A DNA stretch of 64,000 nucleotides from Tetraselmis striata. Its lineage: Eukaryota > Chlorophyta > Chlorodendrophyceae > Chlorodendrales > Chlorodendraceae. Positions 29,866 through 42,176 of this stretch are shown piece after piece. The notes beneath the pieces were generated by a model that saw nothing but the letters and a program-made list of their open reading frames with translations, did not search any database and was not told where the DNA came from. The position numbers were made by a program, and so were the translations under genes. Within the stretch, counting starts at the first letter, position 1, and each line of letters begins with the position of its first letter. The DNA is taken from the NCBI GenBank assembly GCA_006384855.1, contig VCJN01002426.1, positions 62,001-126,000 of the forward strand, written 5' to 3'.

Positions 29866-32800
29866 TTGTAAGCAACGGGCATGATGAGACCGCGCGTTGA
29901 CGACCCTTGCCCGAAATCAACTCGCTCACCAAGCACTCGAATGATCTAGCATAATGTCCCTCGCGAGCAAGATGCGCGCGCGCGCTCTCCGCCGCATCAT
30001 GTAGTAAGCAGAATTGCACGTACGGTCGTCGCATTGCCGGCGGCTTAGTATCACTCGCTCCTTCACGTGGTGGCGCCGGCCTTGCGTGCACCTGCGATTC
30101 GTCTTGCGGTATAGTGAGTGCAATTTCCCTGACGACAACTTTGCGGATTCACAAGGGGTCATATACCATGCCCAAGCGCGCCGAAACGAAGCGCACTCCG
30201 ACGACGTAGTGGGGGATACGAGCTCGACGGGCGGTCGCCGCTTGCCACGGGGCCGCGGCCTTGCCGGACATCATGGAGCGCCACTTGACAGTCGGCTACC
30301 GGAGCGCCAGCACGGCGGCTTGATGCCGCCGCTCGTCCCGCTTGTGAGCCCGAAATCGATCCGACTACCGGTACCGGTACCCTCCGCCTACGCGCGTCAG
30401 AGCGTCGCCGTATGCAACCCGCGAGTTGCCGTCTGTGAATATAAGCCCGCTACCTAGATAGGCGGCGCCCGGCCACAAACTCTTGCGGCTAGTGGAATTT
30501 CTTGGCGGCGGACAAGTCGACTTCGTCATCCCGCGATGACCTGCCCCTCCCCCGGCAGGGCATCAGCATGGAGTGGCCCCCGCCCAACAACGCGTTTGGC
30601 ACTTTTTGTTTATGTCATTCGCAGGCATGTCCAACTTTTGACGCTTAGATTTGCGATAAGTGAGAAATTATTGACACATAGATATAAATAACATTGTTTC
30701 CATGAGATACGAATATAACCACCCATAAATAAAACAAAATGATGGGGCGGGTTGTAACTATGTTTCACTGCTCTTTTGCCCCGCGATTGTAATTTTGTAC
30801 CCGTAGGTAGCAACAACGATGATAATGTAGCCGCAAGAAAACTTGAGGCAGCACGTCGTCGCCGTGGGACCCCACAGCGTTGCCGCCCGCGGGCGGCGGC
30901 CTCGCGGTGCGCGGTGCGGGCCGCGGCACTAGAAAGCGCAAACATTTTCGATGGAGAGGACGATGGGGCGGGGCATCGGAGCCGTGGGTAACGCTGTCGG
31001 GCCAAGCAGCTACATAAGATGTTGCCATGCCCCTCGTAACGGAAACCACCCCCTCGATATGCATGTATGGTTCAACCCGACACGTTAAAAGTAACATCGT
31101 AATGAACATATTCTGGCGAGCAAATTATTTGATGTAATATTATCATTACAATACTACGCTTGTGCGATTCATTGGACAAATATAAAAAGACAATATTATA
31201 TAGCGAACGCTGTACGTAGTAGTAGTTGCGTTGTTGCCAGTCCTGCCCCAAGGTTGAAAGCTTAAACGAACGATATATCATAGTATCATGTCATAATATC
31301 GCAGAACGCCGGCCTACTTAGGTGCAGTAGTAGCAACATGATGCACTGCGAGTATCCCAGTAATCCCGCGCCCCGCCTTGTGCGGAAGTATCGCACGGGC
31401 TTACTCCCAGTCAAGACATACTCGCGTGCGGGACTGGCCCGCTACTATCAATACTTGCCCTCAATCATCTACCGTGCTACCGTACTGTAGTCGTCGCCAT
31501 GAGTGGTATACAATACCGCACAGTTTCGACTTCCGGTCCGCCGCGGTATATTGTGTCTTGACGACGCGAATGCAGCCTATCGATACGGGCCACAGCACGC
31601 GCACACGTTAGTAGTAACAAGTCGTATCCCTATGGTATTGCTGCCCACTATTCGACGAGAGACGCTGTTGCGGAGCTTTTGACGATTATATTGCCGCGCC
31701 ATGAGCGATGGCATGGATGTATTTGCCGTGCAACATTTTCCATAGGACTGCCTTGCGCCGGGCGCTCGTTTGCTACATAGCGTCATAGCGCCCAACGTCG
31801 TGCAATGCTGTATTGCTGCGCCATCGTGTTGTCGTTGGTCTCGGAGCAGGGGTGGTGCGGCGAGGGCGCGAGGCCGCCAGGGCGCCTCCACACGTCTAGC
31901 CGCCACGACGCTCCCGAGTCAACAGCCAACCCCGACCTTTCAGAACACATAGTGGATTCTGAACTATGTGTGGATAGCATGCCAATAGCATTGCTGGGTG
32001 GACATCGTGCCTGCGGCCGTCGTGTTCCTTGCCGTGATGCAGTCGTCGTGCGCTGTGGTGCGGCGACGGCGTCGTTTTCAGCTGATGTGTCATGGTTTCG
32101 GAGCGGCGACGGCCAAGGACGAGGGGCGCTACCACACCGCACCCCACCGCCCTCGGCGACCAGACTACCACACCACACCATATCACACAAAACTATATAA
32201 TTATACACCACGGCCACGGAATATACCGCGCCATATCATCATCCGGCGACCGCCCCGTAGAACCCGCACGAACTCACAGGAAGGATATTGTGTTTTATCA
32301 TTTAGCGTGCGTGCCCCGGCTTGGGCCGTGCGAGGCGATTCGTCAACGGCGGCATGAATCACTTATGGTTTCGGAGAATTATGGTGCCCAGAAAAAAAAA
32401 CACGCGAAGTCGTCGTCAAGGTGTTTGACCAATTCATCGCCCTAGCCTTGCGCCCAGACATCTTAAATACAATCCATTTGTGTAGTCGTGCGCAGGCGCT
32501 CGCGCTCATCGCGCGCGCGTGCGCGCACACACACACACACACACACCTAATTGACTGTATTGCATTGCATCATATAATACCCCTATGTACATAAATATCC
32601 TTAGACAAAGCCATATTCAACCTGCAGGTGGTATATGTCCTTCATTTCCTGCGCACATCCGACAAAAAATACACATGACACACTACTACGGTACTATAGC
32701 GGTCATCATATGACACATCTCAGATTTACCCATTGCTACCGACTTTTAAACACATACGACAGTACCGGTGCCCGACTCTTTTACATAAGAAATGGCGAGA

Positions 32801-33479
32801 ATTATGCGCTAGTGAAGTATGGATCGACATGTGATGAAATACGGCTTATCGATATCACAACAAATATGATTAGACAAATAGGAAATGTATTGAAGCTTTA
32901 GCATCCGCATCGGGTCGGATGCCCCCGTTAGGTGGCATCTCCCATAGCATGAAGTCCTCACATGAAAGGCAAAGTTGAAAATATAAAATACATTGCAGCG
33001 GCACTGCCACGATTGATGCTAGCCATAATCTGCGTGGCTGCTTGACTTCACATCATTTCACAAAATATTTGCAATTGAATAAATGTATCGTCGTCGTAAT
33101 TATTATTTGCAATATTGCAATATGAGATATGAAATAATATATGAATGCCTCATATAAAATGTTCGTCGTTATTTTTGAAATGCTTACATCATGCAACCGG
33201 GCATTAGTATGACGATACATCCAGCATGCGGTGACATGTTGAGGGGTGTGGCACTGAATTTACTCGTGCTGATCATAATAATGTTACTAATGCCCATGCA
33301 AAATCACACCAAAGTGGGGTGTAAAAAATAATAGTATAGGTGATGGGCTAGTACATTAAGCATACATAGGTGGCATGCGGCGGCGTGGCGTAGTCGCTAC
33401 GGCGACGCGTGTCTCCCAATGTGCATGGTGCACCAGCCGGGATCTTCGCTAGGATTTCTAGACATTGTGATTATTTGGA
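29866..33479. other. Gene-free, increasingly AT-rich region
   Basis: No supported gene. GC-rich up to about 30.5 kb, then AT-rich with a (CA)n run near 32526-32546. The longest suspicious frame (32635-32901, plus) is described among rejected items. Confidence 0.5.
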
Positions 33480-33860
33480 TACGCAGAGTTTTGATTGCAT
33501 ATTATTGCTATCTAGCATATTTCACTGTGTCGTATTTGGATTATAGCACCATGTTCTAGGAGTTTGTTCTCATCTCTCTTTCACCTCTCGTCTGTTGTTG
33601 TGGTCACTGGTATCCAACCGGCCGGGGGTCGCTAATCTCGTATTGGGTCTTCTATGTGCAGTCTAGCGACGAGGTGCCAACGGTTGGGTATTTTTAATAG
33701 CGCATCAGATGTAAATCGACCAACACCACGCCCGTCCGTGCGAATGTGTACTCTCATGATCGCTGGGCACCCCGCCACCCCCCTCTCGCTCTCCTTCTCC
33801 CTCCCAAATCACCGACGCACGCCTAGAACGACCGAATCCAGATGAAATGTTGAATACGCA
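33480..33860 (+). repeat. Direct repeat pair, unit 1 (about 380 bp)
   Basis: Shares with 34105-34470 the blocks CACCATGTTCTAG, TATCCAACCGGCCGGGGGTC, CTATGTGCAG, AAGGTGCCAACGGTTG-like, CAACACCACGCCCGT and TAGAACGACCGAATCCAGAT, in the same order. Moderately diverged. No coding content. Confidence 0.8.
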
Positions 33861-34104
33861 CCTTGACATATGACGAAATATAGATACGAGTATGACCTGA
33901 TGATATGCATGTATCTTGCGATGTGTTTTCTTCCGTCGCATATTGCAGCATGTTCCCCTCATGTAGCGCTCCGTTACGATCGTCTTGTCATCACGAGGTT
34001 TTTGCCTTTTACGCGTGCTGTGTCTACCCTGCTTATTGTAATTCCGCCTCATGCTCCCCTTTGCTCTCTTGCCCGGCCGTGACCTCGCACATGAATTATA
34101 TGTC

Positions 34105-34470
34105 TGGTAGTTATAATTGCTGTATGCATATTCTTATTTAGCCCATTTCGGCGTTGTGCTGTGTTATCTAGATTGTGTCACCATGTTCTAGAGGTTTAGT
34201 GTTTTTCCTCTACACACTTGTGCTTGCGGTCAGTGCTATCCAACCGGCCGGGGGTCGCAACCCTTGTGTTATAGACCCTCTATGTGCAGATTAGCGACAA
34301 GGTGCCAACGGTTGAGCGGTATTGTATAGTGCAATAGATGCACACCGAACAACACCACGCCCGTTTGTGCAAATGCGTACCACATGATCGCGGGGCACTA
34401 CCTCTCCCTCTCGTCTCCCAAAGCACCGAACGCGTAGAACGACCGAATCCAGATATGTTCAATATTTACA
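34105..34470 (+). repeat. Direct repeat pair, unit 2
   Basis: Second, diverged copy of 33480-33860 in the same orientation, about 620 bp downstream. Between the units lies unremarkable AT-rich sequence. Nothing else is supported up to 34830. Confidence 0.8.
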
Positions 34471-34827
34471 TTATTACATGATCCGAAAGGTTTGTCGAAG
34501 GTGGTTGCAAAAATGTTTGATGTGGCTTTGTTTGATGCCGAGTTTGCTGGGTCCTAGTTCTGCGAACTCTAGTTAGGTGTGGTATGATTCAAGCCCGTTA
34601 TGCCTTTCGCGCAGCTTTTAATGCCATCCTTAGTTTAGACGTGCACACATGTTCAATACTGCTACTATTGCCTCATACACAATGCACGCTACTCCATAAC
34701 CGTGCATGCATGATACCTTCAATTGATGCCCAATCTCCCATTGATACATCCCCATGGACACGCACACGTATACATATCTCATATTGCCATTTATGTTGCT
34801 GCCAATGTCCTAAAATTGTATATATTA

Positions 34828-34833
<6 letters not shown>

Positions 34834-34893
<60 letters not shown>
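34834..34893 (+). repeat. (TA)n microsatellite
   Basis: About 60 bases of uninterrupted TA dinucleotide. The Tyr-Ile frames crossing it are artefacts. Confidence 0.97.
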
Positions 34894-34894
<1 letters not shown>

Positions 34895-35787
34895 GCACAG
34901 CCTTTGCCTGCCATTGTCACTAGCTAGCACACACGCGGCGCATGCTGTTGCTCATTCCCGCACTTGCTGCATCGCGTGTCATTTCTATGTCATCAATCAT
35001 GCACTCTATAATGCCCTTTGCTTTGTCCATGGGCATCCTCATGCCCGTAGTCTCAGTAAATAAGTATCAACCTAGCAAATGCGCTATGCATGGTCATTAG
35101 TCTTGCATGTGCATATGCTGATCCTTAAGGCATATTATACATTTTGCGCAGTGCCGGTGTTAGTCGCCTCTGCCATTACTTCATCCATGCATCTGACTCA
35201 TGTGTCGCCCATTAGCGACCATATCTCCTAAGACAGCTCGTACTGCTACATATATACAACATAAATGCTGCTGGCAGCGGTAACTAGCGATTTTTTTGCT
35301 GACGAAAACGCCTTAAGTGGCGGTAGAATAATGAGATTTATCATCCAGCGAAGCGTCGTCGATTTTTCGGCGGTGAGCTTCATTGCCGTACGGGTACCCG
35401 TATGGTGCAGCGGATCGGGCCTATAGGTGCATGACTAAAGCGCTTATCTACTGGCATGTACTACTAAGTACTGTAATACACCCAACCACCCGCCCACGGT
35501 CCTTAATTACACAGCCGTCCGATTACGATCTCACGGTTGGGAGGTACTGGTACTGGTACTCGCTACTCGCTCCTGGTAATGGAAAAAAAAACTGGTACTT
35601 CAAAGCGCTGGCAATGCAAACGCTCGCTGCTGGTACTTCAAAGCGCTGGCAATGCAATTCATGGAACTGTAGGCCAGTGATATAGAACCCGTTCTTTTAA
35701 AATTTTCTGAAAAATCGACGCATCGCTGATTCAACTGTCAAGTTACTCCATATTTTTCGCCAAATATGCTACACATTATATAATCCT

Positions 35788-35942
35788 TAGCAGTGCTGAC
35801 TAGATCACCAAACACGCTTGACAGCGCCGGCGTGGCATCCCGCCGACTGCTGAATATATACCGCAGCGCAGATCACCTTGTAAATAATTATAACTTTTCA
35901 CCACCACCAACTCTGGACGGAGCCGATCGTCTCGCCACATTT
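35788..35942 (+). repeat. Short dispersed repeat, unit 1 (about 150 bp)
   Basis: TAGCAGTGCTGACTAGAT, CACGCTTGACAGCGCCGGCG, TGGCATCCCGCCGACTGCTG and CCGCAGCGCAGA occur in the same order at 36918-37043. GC-rich islands in AT-rich surroundings, probably MITE-like. Confidence 0.8.
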
Positions 35943-35992
35943 GATGCTTCTACGATGTTTCGATCGCCGGATTGTGGTGTATTATCATTTTA

Positions 35993-36200
35993 AACAAATA
36001 AACAAGCAATACACCGCAGAAACAAAGAAAATAAATAAACAAACAATACACCACACAAACAATGAAAATAACAATGAAAACATACAAACCAACAAAACAA
36101 ACAAAGCAAACAAAACATACAAACCAACAAAACATACAATGAAAACGAACAAAACATACTGCATGAAGCCATGAAAACAGAAAACACACGAAACAAAACA
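35993..36200 (+). repeat. A/C-rich simple sequence
   Basis: About 200 bases made mostly of AAAC, AAAT and ATACA steps with very few T or G on the plus strand. It explains the Phe/Cys/Val-rich minus-strand frames here. No gene is supported from here to 36917. Confidence 0.85.
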
Positions 36201-36917
36201 TTTATGATAACAACAATGAGAGACCACGGTTGACAACAAAATAAGCCCTAAACCAACATGCCGCAATTGAGCACATGCTCTTGCAATGTGTTACCATATG
36301 AATCCCTGTGTGGTATACTCCTGCCATACTGGTTTCCGATGTGGTGGCAGCTTTAGGAATCAATGGTGTGGATTGTGCTCAACCAGTTGTATCCCCTAGG
36401 GGACGCCCTAGGTGCGGGTTTTGGTCATGACTGCCACTTGTCTCAATCATCAATGATCATTGCCCTTTACCAACATGTCCGCTCTGCTTTGCATCGGGCC
36501 AACAAGAGGCTGTGGTCTTTCGGTCTTCCACGGTCGCGCCATCAACGGCGTAACATACGCTGTCATCAACACGGACATTGACCTCCAAGACACATAGAAA
36601 ATAAAACTCAAAAACCCTTTTTGTCATTATTATCATATTCTACCTGACTGTGACACACCAAAGTTCCTTGTCGTTGACAAACACCCACTTCAGAGTTTCA
36701 ACTCTGAAGATCTGTCATGCTGATTTTTCAGCGTGTGACTGTCACTTGACAATGACACATGTTGCTGCTGCATTTGCTGACACACTGCGCTGCCATGCAC
36801 TTTTCCACATATATCACCGCCATTTGACACCTCATGGCGGGGAGGAATTTGAGGGGATCATGTTAGGGTAACAACCCTAGATCTCGACCTCTCTAAATGC
36901 CTTCCTACGTAATCTCA

Positions 36918-37043
36918 TTAGCAGTGCTGACTAGATTACCAGACACGCTTGACAGCGCCGGCGTGGCATCCCGCCGACTGCTGAATATAATATACCGCAG
37001 CGCAGACCAGCCACCAACTCTGGAGCCGACCATCTCGCCACAA
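36918..37043 (+). repeat. Short dispersed repeat, unit 2
   Basis: Close copy of 35788-35942 with a small internal deletion and a TATA expansion. Confidence 0.8.
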
Positions 37044-37149
37044 CTTCACATCAATAATATGTGCTGGTATACTGGTACCCGCGTGGATAGGAATTCTAGC
37101 GCCTTCATTGCAATCTAGTAATCTTGTCCTGCCGTCGGGACAGAGCTCG

Positions 37150-37410
37150 CAACAGCGTCTCTACGACGGCCGTTAATTAAGGCGGCGATCCAGTTACGGA
37201 AAGCCCTGCGTATTTCAGGCAGGCGACGCTACTACCCGCCTGTACTTCGTTGTAGTCATCAATCAAGCAAATCGCCGAAGTAGGCCAGGAAATCCTTCTT
37301 TTCTTCTGCGGTTTAAATCGCGTCGCGTCGTCCGTCGCGTTGTGAGCCAGCCAACAAGCGGTCATTTTTTCCCGCCTCTGGAACAGGACTGGCAGCAGTG
37401 AAACCCCCGG
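37150..37410 (+). repeat. Repeat R1 copy with permuted block order
   Basis: Block Q (CTCTACGACGGCCGTT ... CAGTTACGGAAAGCCCTG) comes first and block P (GGAACAGGACTGGCAG ... GTGAAACCC) last, the reverse of the order at 10610-10896. The sequence from 37411 to 37950 holds nothing else recognisable. Confidence 0.65.
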
Positions 37411-37950
37411 AAACAAGCGGTCATCAATAGACGACATGGCACATAAAATCCACAGTAGGCTACTTCGTCTCGCTGTCTCTAATTCAGACCGTATCCGCCA
37501 GACCTGTAGCCATTTTAAAATCCGTTATAACGACTAAGTCGGTACACAACTGTAGTCATGATCAGAGGGTCTGATTACAAGTACCGTGTACAGGTAACGG
37601 CACGTTGCTGGTAAGTACGCGAGATACGCGACCCTGTTAGTATACAGATACTACTATCACACATACTGCTACCATCCTGCTGTAGTACGTGCTACACCGC
37701 CGGTAGTAGATCAGCTATACTATTGTATCACCGTCGTGATGATCGTCGCCACATATGGTTGATATAATACTATGTTACTGCTTCCACCTCGCAGTCGCTG
37801 TAGAGGACCTTTCTGATTGTCCTTTTTTGAGTGATTTCCTGATATCGCCTTCTGCTGTTAGCTCATGTATATGTAATACTAGCAGTCACCATGTATGATG
37901 ACTTATTGCTGCTATATTCAAAATTATTGCGACTGTTATTATTTAATTAG

Positions 37951-38231
37951 TGGGAAAACTGCCCTGCATGTGACGGAAGTGAATCTGAGACTATCGAACA
38001 TGTGTTGGTGGAGTGCCCGCGGTGGGGTATCACGGTTATTTTAGGCTGTTAGTTCCGGAGTTCATTGATTTTATTAGCAGTCAGATTTTTGCCTCAACAC
38101 CCGAGGACTTCACTGCCTTTATTTTTGGGCGGGGTCCCCCCGTCCCTTCACAGCGCCCTGTATTTTACTGGGAATGGGAAACTTTTCCGGCTACGGCGTC
38201 GGGCCCTCCCGCACCTGTTGTAAATATGTAG
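37951..38231 (+). mobile_element. 3' fragment of a non-LTR retrotransposon (LINE)
   Basis: The translation starts ENCPACDGSESETIEHVLVE, followed by CPRW: the C-terminal zinc-binding segment (CPxC-x-H-x-C) found after the reverse transcriptase of many LINEs. The reading frame then shifts by one base after CPRWG, and the other frame continues (YFRLLVPEFIDFISS ... VFYWEWETFPATA) to a stop at 38229. Reverse transcriptase and endonuclease are absent, so the copy is 5'-truncated and dead. A short 3' tail is followed by an inverted copy of repeat R1. Confidence 0.7.
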
Positions 38232-38309
38232 CGACTATCGGACTCCCGACTCGCATTACTCGAATGGGCCGACGCCCAAACGGGTAGGGCGGACCTTTCG
38301 TGGTCAGTG

Positions 38310-38530
38310 CCGGTAGTTTCATGGCAGTGTTTTAGACGGTGATCCAACAGTGTTGGAAATGCCTTCACTGACCTTCAATTAGTCTTGCAGAATGCTTCGG
38401 CAATTTGCTTGATGAGCATAACGGAGCGTCGCCCACCCAGGGCTTCCCGTAACTGGATTGCTGCCTAAACGGCCGTTGTAGAGACGCTGCAAGGGTTTCA
38501 CTGCCAGTCCTGTCCCGGGGGCGGGAAAAA
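38310..38530 (-). repeat. Repeat R1 copy, minus orientation
   Basis: Reverse-complement match to 10610-10896 with the same block order. It begins (plus strand) at CGGTAGTTTCATGGCAGTG and ends at TGTCCCGGGGGCGGGAAAAA. No gene is supported between here and 38902. Confidence 0.8.
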
Positions 38531-38902
38531 CAAATTATTTAATTTGTGCCGCTTGTTTTGCCCGCCATGTGCGCGGATGATGCTCGCGGCATGCGTGAGC
38601 GAGCGCAGCGGAAATCGGCAGGAGATGGCGATATGGCTGCTCGCATCGACAACAGAGTAGCACGCTGCTGCGGCAGCTGCTTCGAGGCTCATTCCTGCTG
38701 AGAAAGACGTTGCGCGCTGTGCTACATATCATCTTCGGGAGCAGTCGACAGGTCGGAGTGGTTGCAGGGGGTCGCTGCTATCTACTGCTCAAGGGCGCCT
38801 CAATATACAGTTCGAGACGCGAAGATCACGTTGGGACCGTTTCGCACTCTACGGGGGCTTAGCTGTCTGTTGAACTTTTGTCTAGTGCGTGGACGAAACA
38901 GC

Positions 38903-41094
38903 ATGGTGGAGTTTCTGCCGTTTGCAGTGCGCCTCGCCGCCTTGTACGTTGTGACACGGGTCGCTGCGCGCGTGATGCACAAGCAGCAACAGCAATGCAG
39001 CCCACCGGGTGGGGCGCGCCTGAAAGAGGCAGCCGCTTGGTTACTTCTACTTCAGCTCCCTCCCTTTCTGTTTCCACCTGCTGGCGTCCAAATCATTGCC
39101 CGGGGAGGTACGATTCACCACGCGCGCAGCTGTCCACACAGTCCTTGATGAGCCCAATCGCCGAGTACCCACAGCAACTGTGATGCATGCAATGACTAGT
39201 ATGTGCACCTTGCAGGCGTCATACTGTTGAGGCGTCCACTCACTCAAATATCAAATTTGGAAAGCATTTTCCCAGGAAATCTCAGGAAGTGCTTCTCACA
39301 ATTTGTATGTCTATCATGCTCTGCAGGGGCATACTTCATGTGTAGTTTCCTTGGAAGCTTGCGCTGGCTGCTGTGGTGCACTGGTCGCTGGCCGGAGGGA
39401 TCAGCGGCAGGGCTGACAGTGTCTCAGTGGCAGGGCCTGTTGTTTCTGCCTGTAGAAGGTAACCGGCATGCCACAGCGCGATGAGCGGATAGCCAGCAGC
39501 GTTTTGATTTGCCTGGCGAGCATATGCCTTCATCGCTGACAGCCCGCGAGCTTGCTTCTGCGGCAACCTATTGCTGTGAACATCACCGCCTTTTCTTGGT
39601 ACATGCCATGATGCTCGTTCTTTTGTTTGTCCTGTGGTGTGGTTTACTCATAGGTACCACTATAAGAGCAAAAAAACAGACTGAACATGCGAGCTACCTT
39701 ACAGCAGCAATGCGATTTGGTGCGTTTGCCCATTGCCTGCTCCCACCTCATGTGAATGCCGACGCCGATGGGCCAGCCCCCACCCTCGCCAGAAAGATTC
39801 TCGCTGATGGCATCTCTGGATATTTGTTTTTATGTCCCATCGCATTGCACAGTCTCTAACCCTGTCGTTTAAAACGAGTGCTCGCAGTCGCTAGCGGAAC
39901 ATCACTGCTGATACTGACTCTCTGGGTGACCTGCTACTTGTCAAGGTGCATTGGCGGCTGTCATCGTTCTGCTGTCCGTTGAGGAGGAATCGGATTCGTT
40001 TCTAGGCATGCTGTGGCGACACAGCCTGTACAGTAAGATTGCCATGCTGCTTTTCTGGGGTTTCATGCAAATGAGCGCATCAGACGTGTGTGCCACGTAG
40101 CGGAAATTGCCTGCTGAGATGCCCCAATGAAGGAGATGCCCCACATGCTGGATGCTGCATTTTACCAGGTGTCGGTCTTTATACTCTTCTGACCTCTGCA
40201 CAAGATTTGGCGGCAATATATATGACATCGAGCTTGGGACTGCAAACGAAAATGCATTTTGGCAACGTAAGCCGCCTGGTAGCATAGGCCTCCTCCCTGT
40301 CCCGCGATCCTGATGTTTCTGAATGTCAATCTGATCCAACTCAACAGAGTTCAATTCAATTGCATATAATTTTCATCAATGGTTTTTTGGCTTTCGACGC
40401 GGACTGGCTGCGCAATGGCAGATCATTCTGATTTTGGCGCATTTGCAACCACAGCCACTACTATCAGAGCGCGTGGCCACATTCTGGGCGAAGAAATGGA
40501 ACCTCCCGGTGCAGTCGATTCTACGGTCAGTGGCCGGAAACCCAATGCCTTAAACTGATGCAGTTGAGACATGACTTCTCTGGAATTTTTAGCTTTATTT
40601 GAGTGTCATCAATCTGATTGGAAAATACCCGGCGCTGATAATTCATGTGTCGCCACCTCAGATCGCTGGTGTACGATCCCCTCCTCGAACGAACGATCAT
40701 CCAGACGGACGCTGCGAAAAACTCGCCATCTCCTGCCCCAGGGTGGGCGCGCCGCACATCAGCCGTTTGCGGTGTCTTTGCTCTAAGCGGAGTCATGCAC
40801 GAGCTCTCCTTCTGTTATCTCACCGGGGGGACATCACCGCAGCTGGGATGGCTGTGGTTCTTCGCTGCACAAGGACCAGTGTGCATCCTTGAGGGCATGG
40901 CCCTGCCCCGCAGAAGCATGATGCCACATCATAAAGGCTGGGCGTGCGTGCATATTGTGCTAACAGCTATCATTCTCGAACTTCTGGCAGCACCCCTTTT
41001 CTTCCAGCCGACTGAGGAGTCAGGTCTAGCCACTGCCATAGTAAAGGATGCCATCGCGTCGTTCTCTCTGGAGAAAAAGGCAGAAATCGGCTAG
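38903..41094 (+). CDS. Wax synthase-like MBOAT acyltransferase
   Basis: Members of this plant/algal MBOAT subgroup transfer acyl chains to fatty alcohols or related acceptors in the ER membrane. Sure exons are 38903-39107, 39327-39458, 39543-39653, one about 39690-39850, 40455-40525 and 40662-41094, phase-consistent where joined. Small exons between 39880 and 40180 carry TSLLILTLWVTCYLS and MPHMLDAAFYQ but their exact borders are unresolved. Signatures: several membrane helices (FLVHAMMLVLLFVLWCGLL), the FWAKKWNLPVQSILRSLVYD motif (FWxxRWH/N region of the family) and the catalytic-His segment ALSGVMHELSFCYL. C-terminal helices follow (VLTAIILELLAAPLFF). Substrate is not predictable. The start is the first Met before the first hydrophobic segment. 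Confidence 0.82.
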
Positions 41095-42176
41095 CATATG
41101 CTTGTGCTTTTCATTACTATGCACATCAAGATTGCAGTTGGGCCATCGCGTGATAACTTTGAAATCGCATACCCGGCTGGCAACCTAAACGTTTGCAGCA
41201 CATGATGCCACGTGGTAGCATGCACTGGCGCATGCAGGAAATACGGAGTTTCCAGCAGCTCGATTGTGTGTTTTGGTCATTGTGATGATACTCACACTAC
41301 ATGCCTCAATGAACGTATTACCTTGCAGATCTTGCGCTCAGCATATGCATACCGGCAGGGACATTTACACTGACAAGCAGCGGCGAAAGAACAAGTCCTT
41401 ATGACTAGCAGCAGCGTCTAGATGTACATGTGCCGGGATGCTGCATGCGAGGTCGATCAATGCACTCTGTCAATCACCAATACGCACAGACCTTCGGGGT
41501 GTTGACAACAGTTTATATGCCCATATAGTGCTGCATTTGGCGGGCGCAGCATATGTAATATATTGTAGATATTGCTTGCTACTATGTACTACCCGTAGTA
41601 GCAGTGTTACAGCAAGATACGAGAAAGGGTACGGGTAGGAGTACGCGAGCACCTATCAGATGACAGCACGCGCGCGCCGCACGCAGCACACCACTACTTA
41701 TCATATTCGTCGCGCGCTCCACAGAACGCGCCGCCAGCAAGTCGCCTGCTTACTGGAGGGCAGACATTATACGCGTTGGAGCCAGAAGGGTCAAGGGAGC
41801 ATATTCAGAGCACACATACCGCTCAGTTGACAGCAGTCAAGAAAGTCAACGTCCGTAGTTATATAGTCAAAGTCGCGCCCGAGTCCACGCTCATCGCAAA
41901 AAACACATATTCATTTGGCCGTCAGTCGGCGCGGGGGTGGCGTGGTGCTGTGCATAGTAAGTTATATGCGAGTCGTCTCATCGATTCTATACTACGCGGC
42001 GGCTTTGCTCAGCTCTCAGCAGTAGTGTGCACTCTCACGTTTCAAAGACGAGACCAGCGATGATCGGGGTTCTAGGCTACCTCATCCGGGCCTAGGACTG
42101 CCCGAGCCCCTACTATATACCTCTGAAACAGTTATCGTAAAACTCGCCAGCACGGCGAGACGAGCTCATCGTCGCT
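41095..42176. other. Intergenic, no supported gene
   Basis: Holds the 3' flank of the MBOAT gene (a TGTAA lies only at about 41549) and the 5' flank of the next gene. Short frames only. Confidence 0.5.

Noticed and set aside
32635-32901. 88-residue AT-rich frame with protein-like stretches (ARLFYIRNGENYALVKYG)
   Set aside because: No recognised domain, no splice partners and an AT-rich codon pattern unlike host genes. It could be a fossil insert, but nothing supports a call.
33361-33430. Possible tRNA-like hairpin (GTAGTCGCTACGGCGAC)
   Set aside because: One short hairpin only; no cloverleaf, T-arm or D-arm consensus.
34584-35063. 159-residue frame across the TA repeat
   Set aside because: Driven by the TA microsatellite; the flanks have no conserved features.
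35950-36266. Phe/Cys/Val-rich minus-strand frames that look like membrane proteins
   Set aside because: They are translations of the A/C-rich simple repeat on the other strand.
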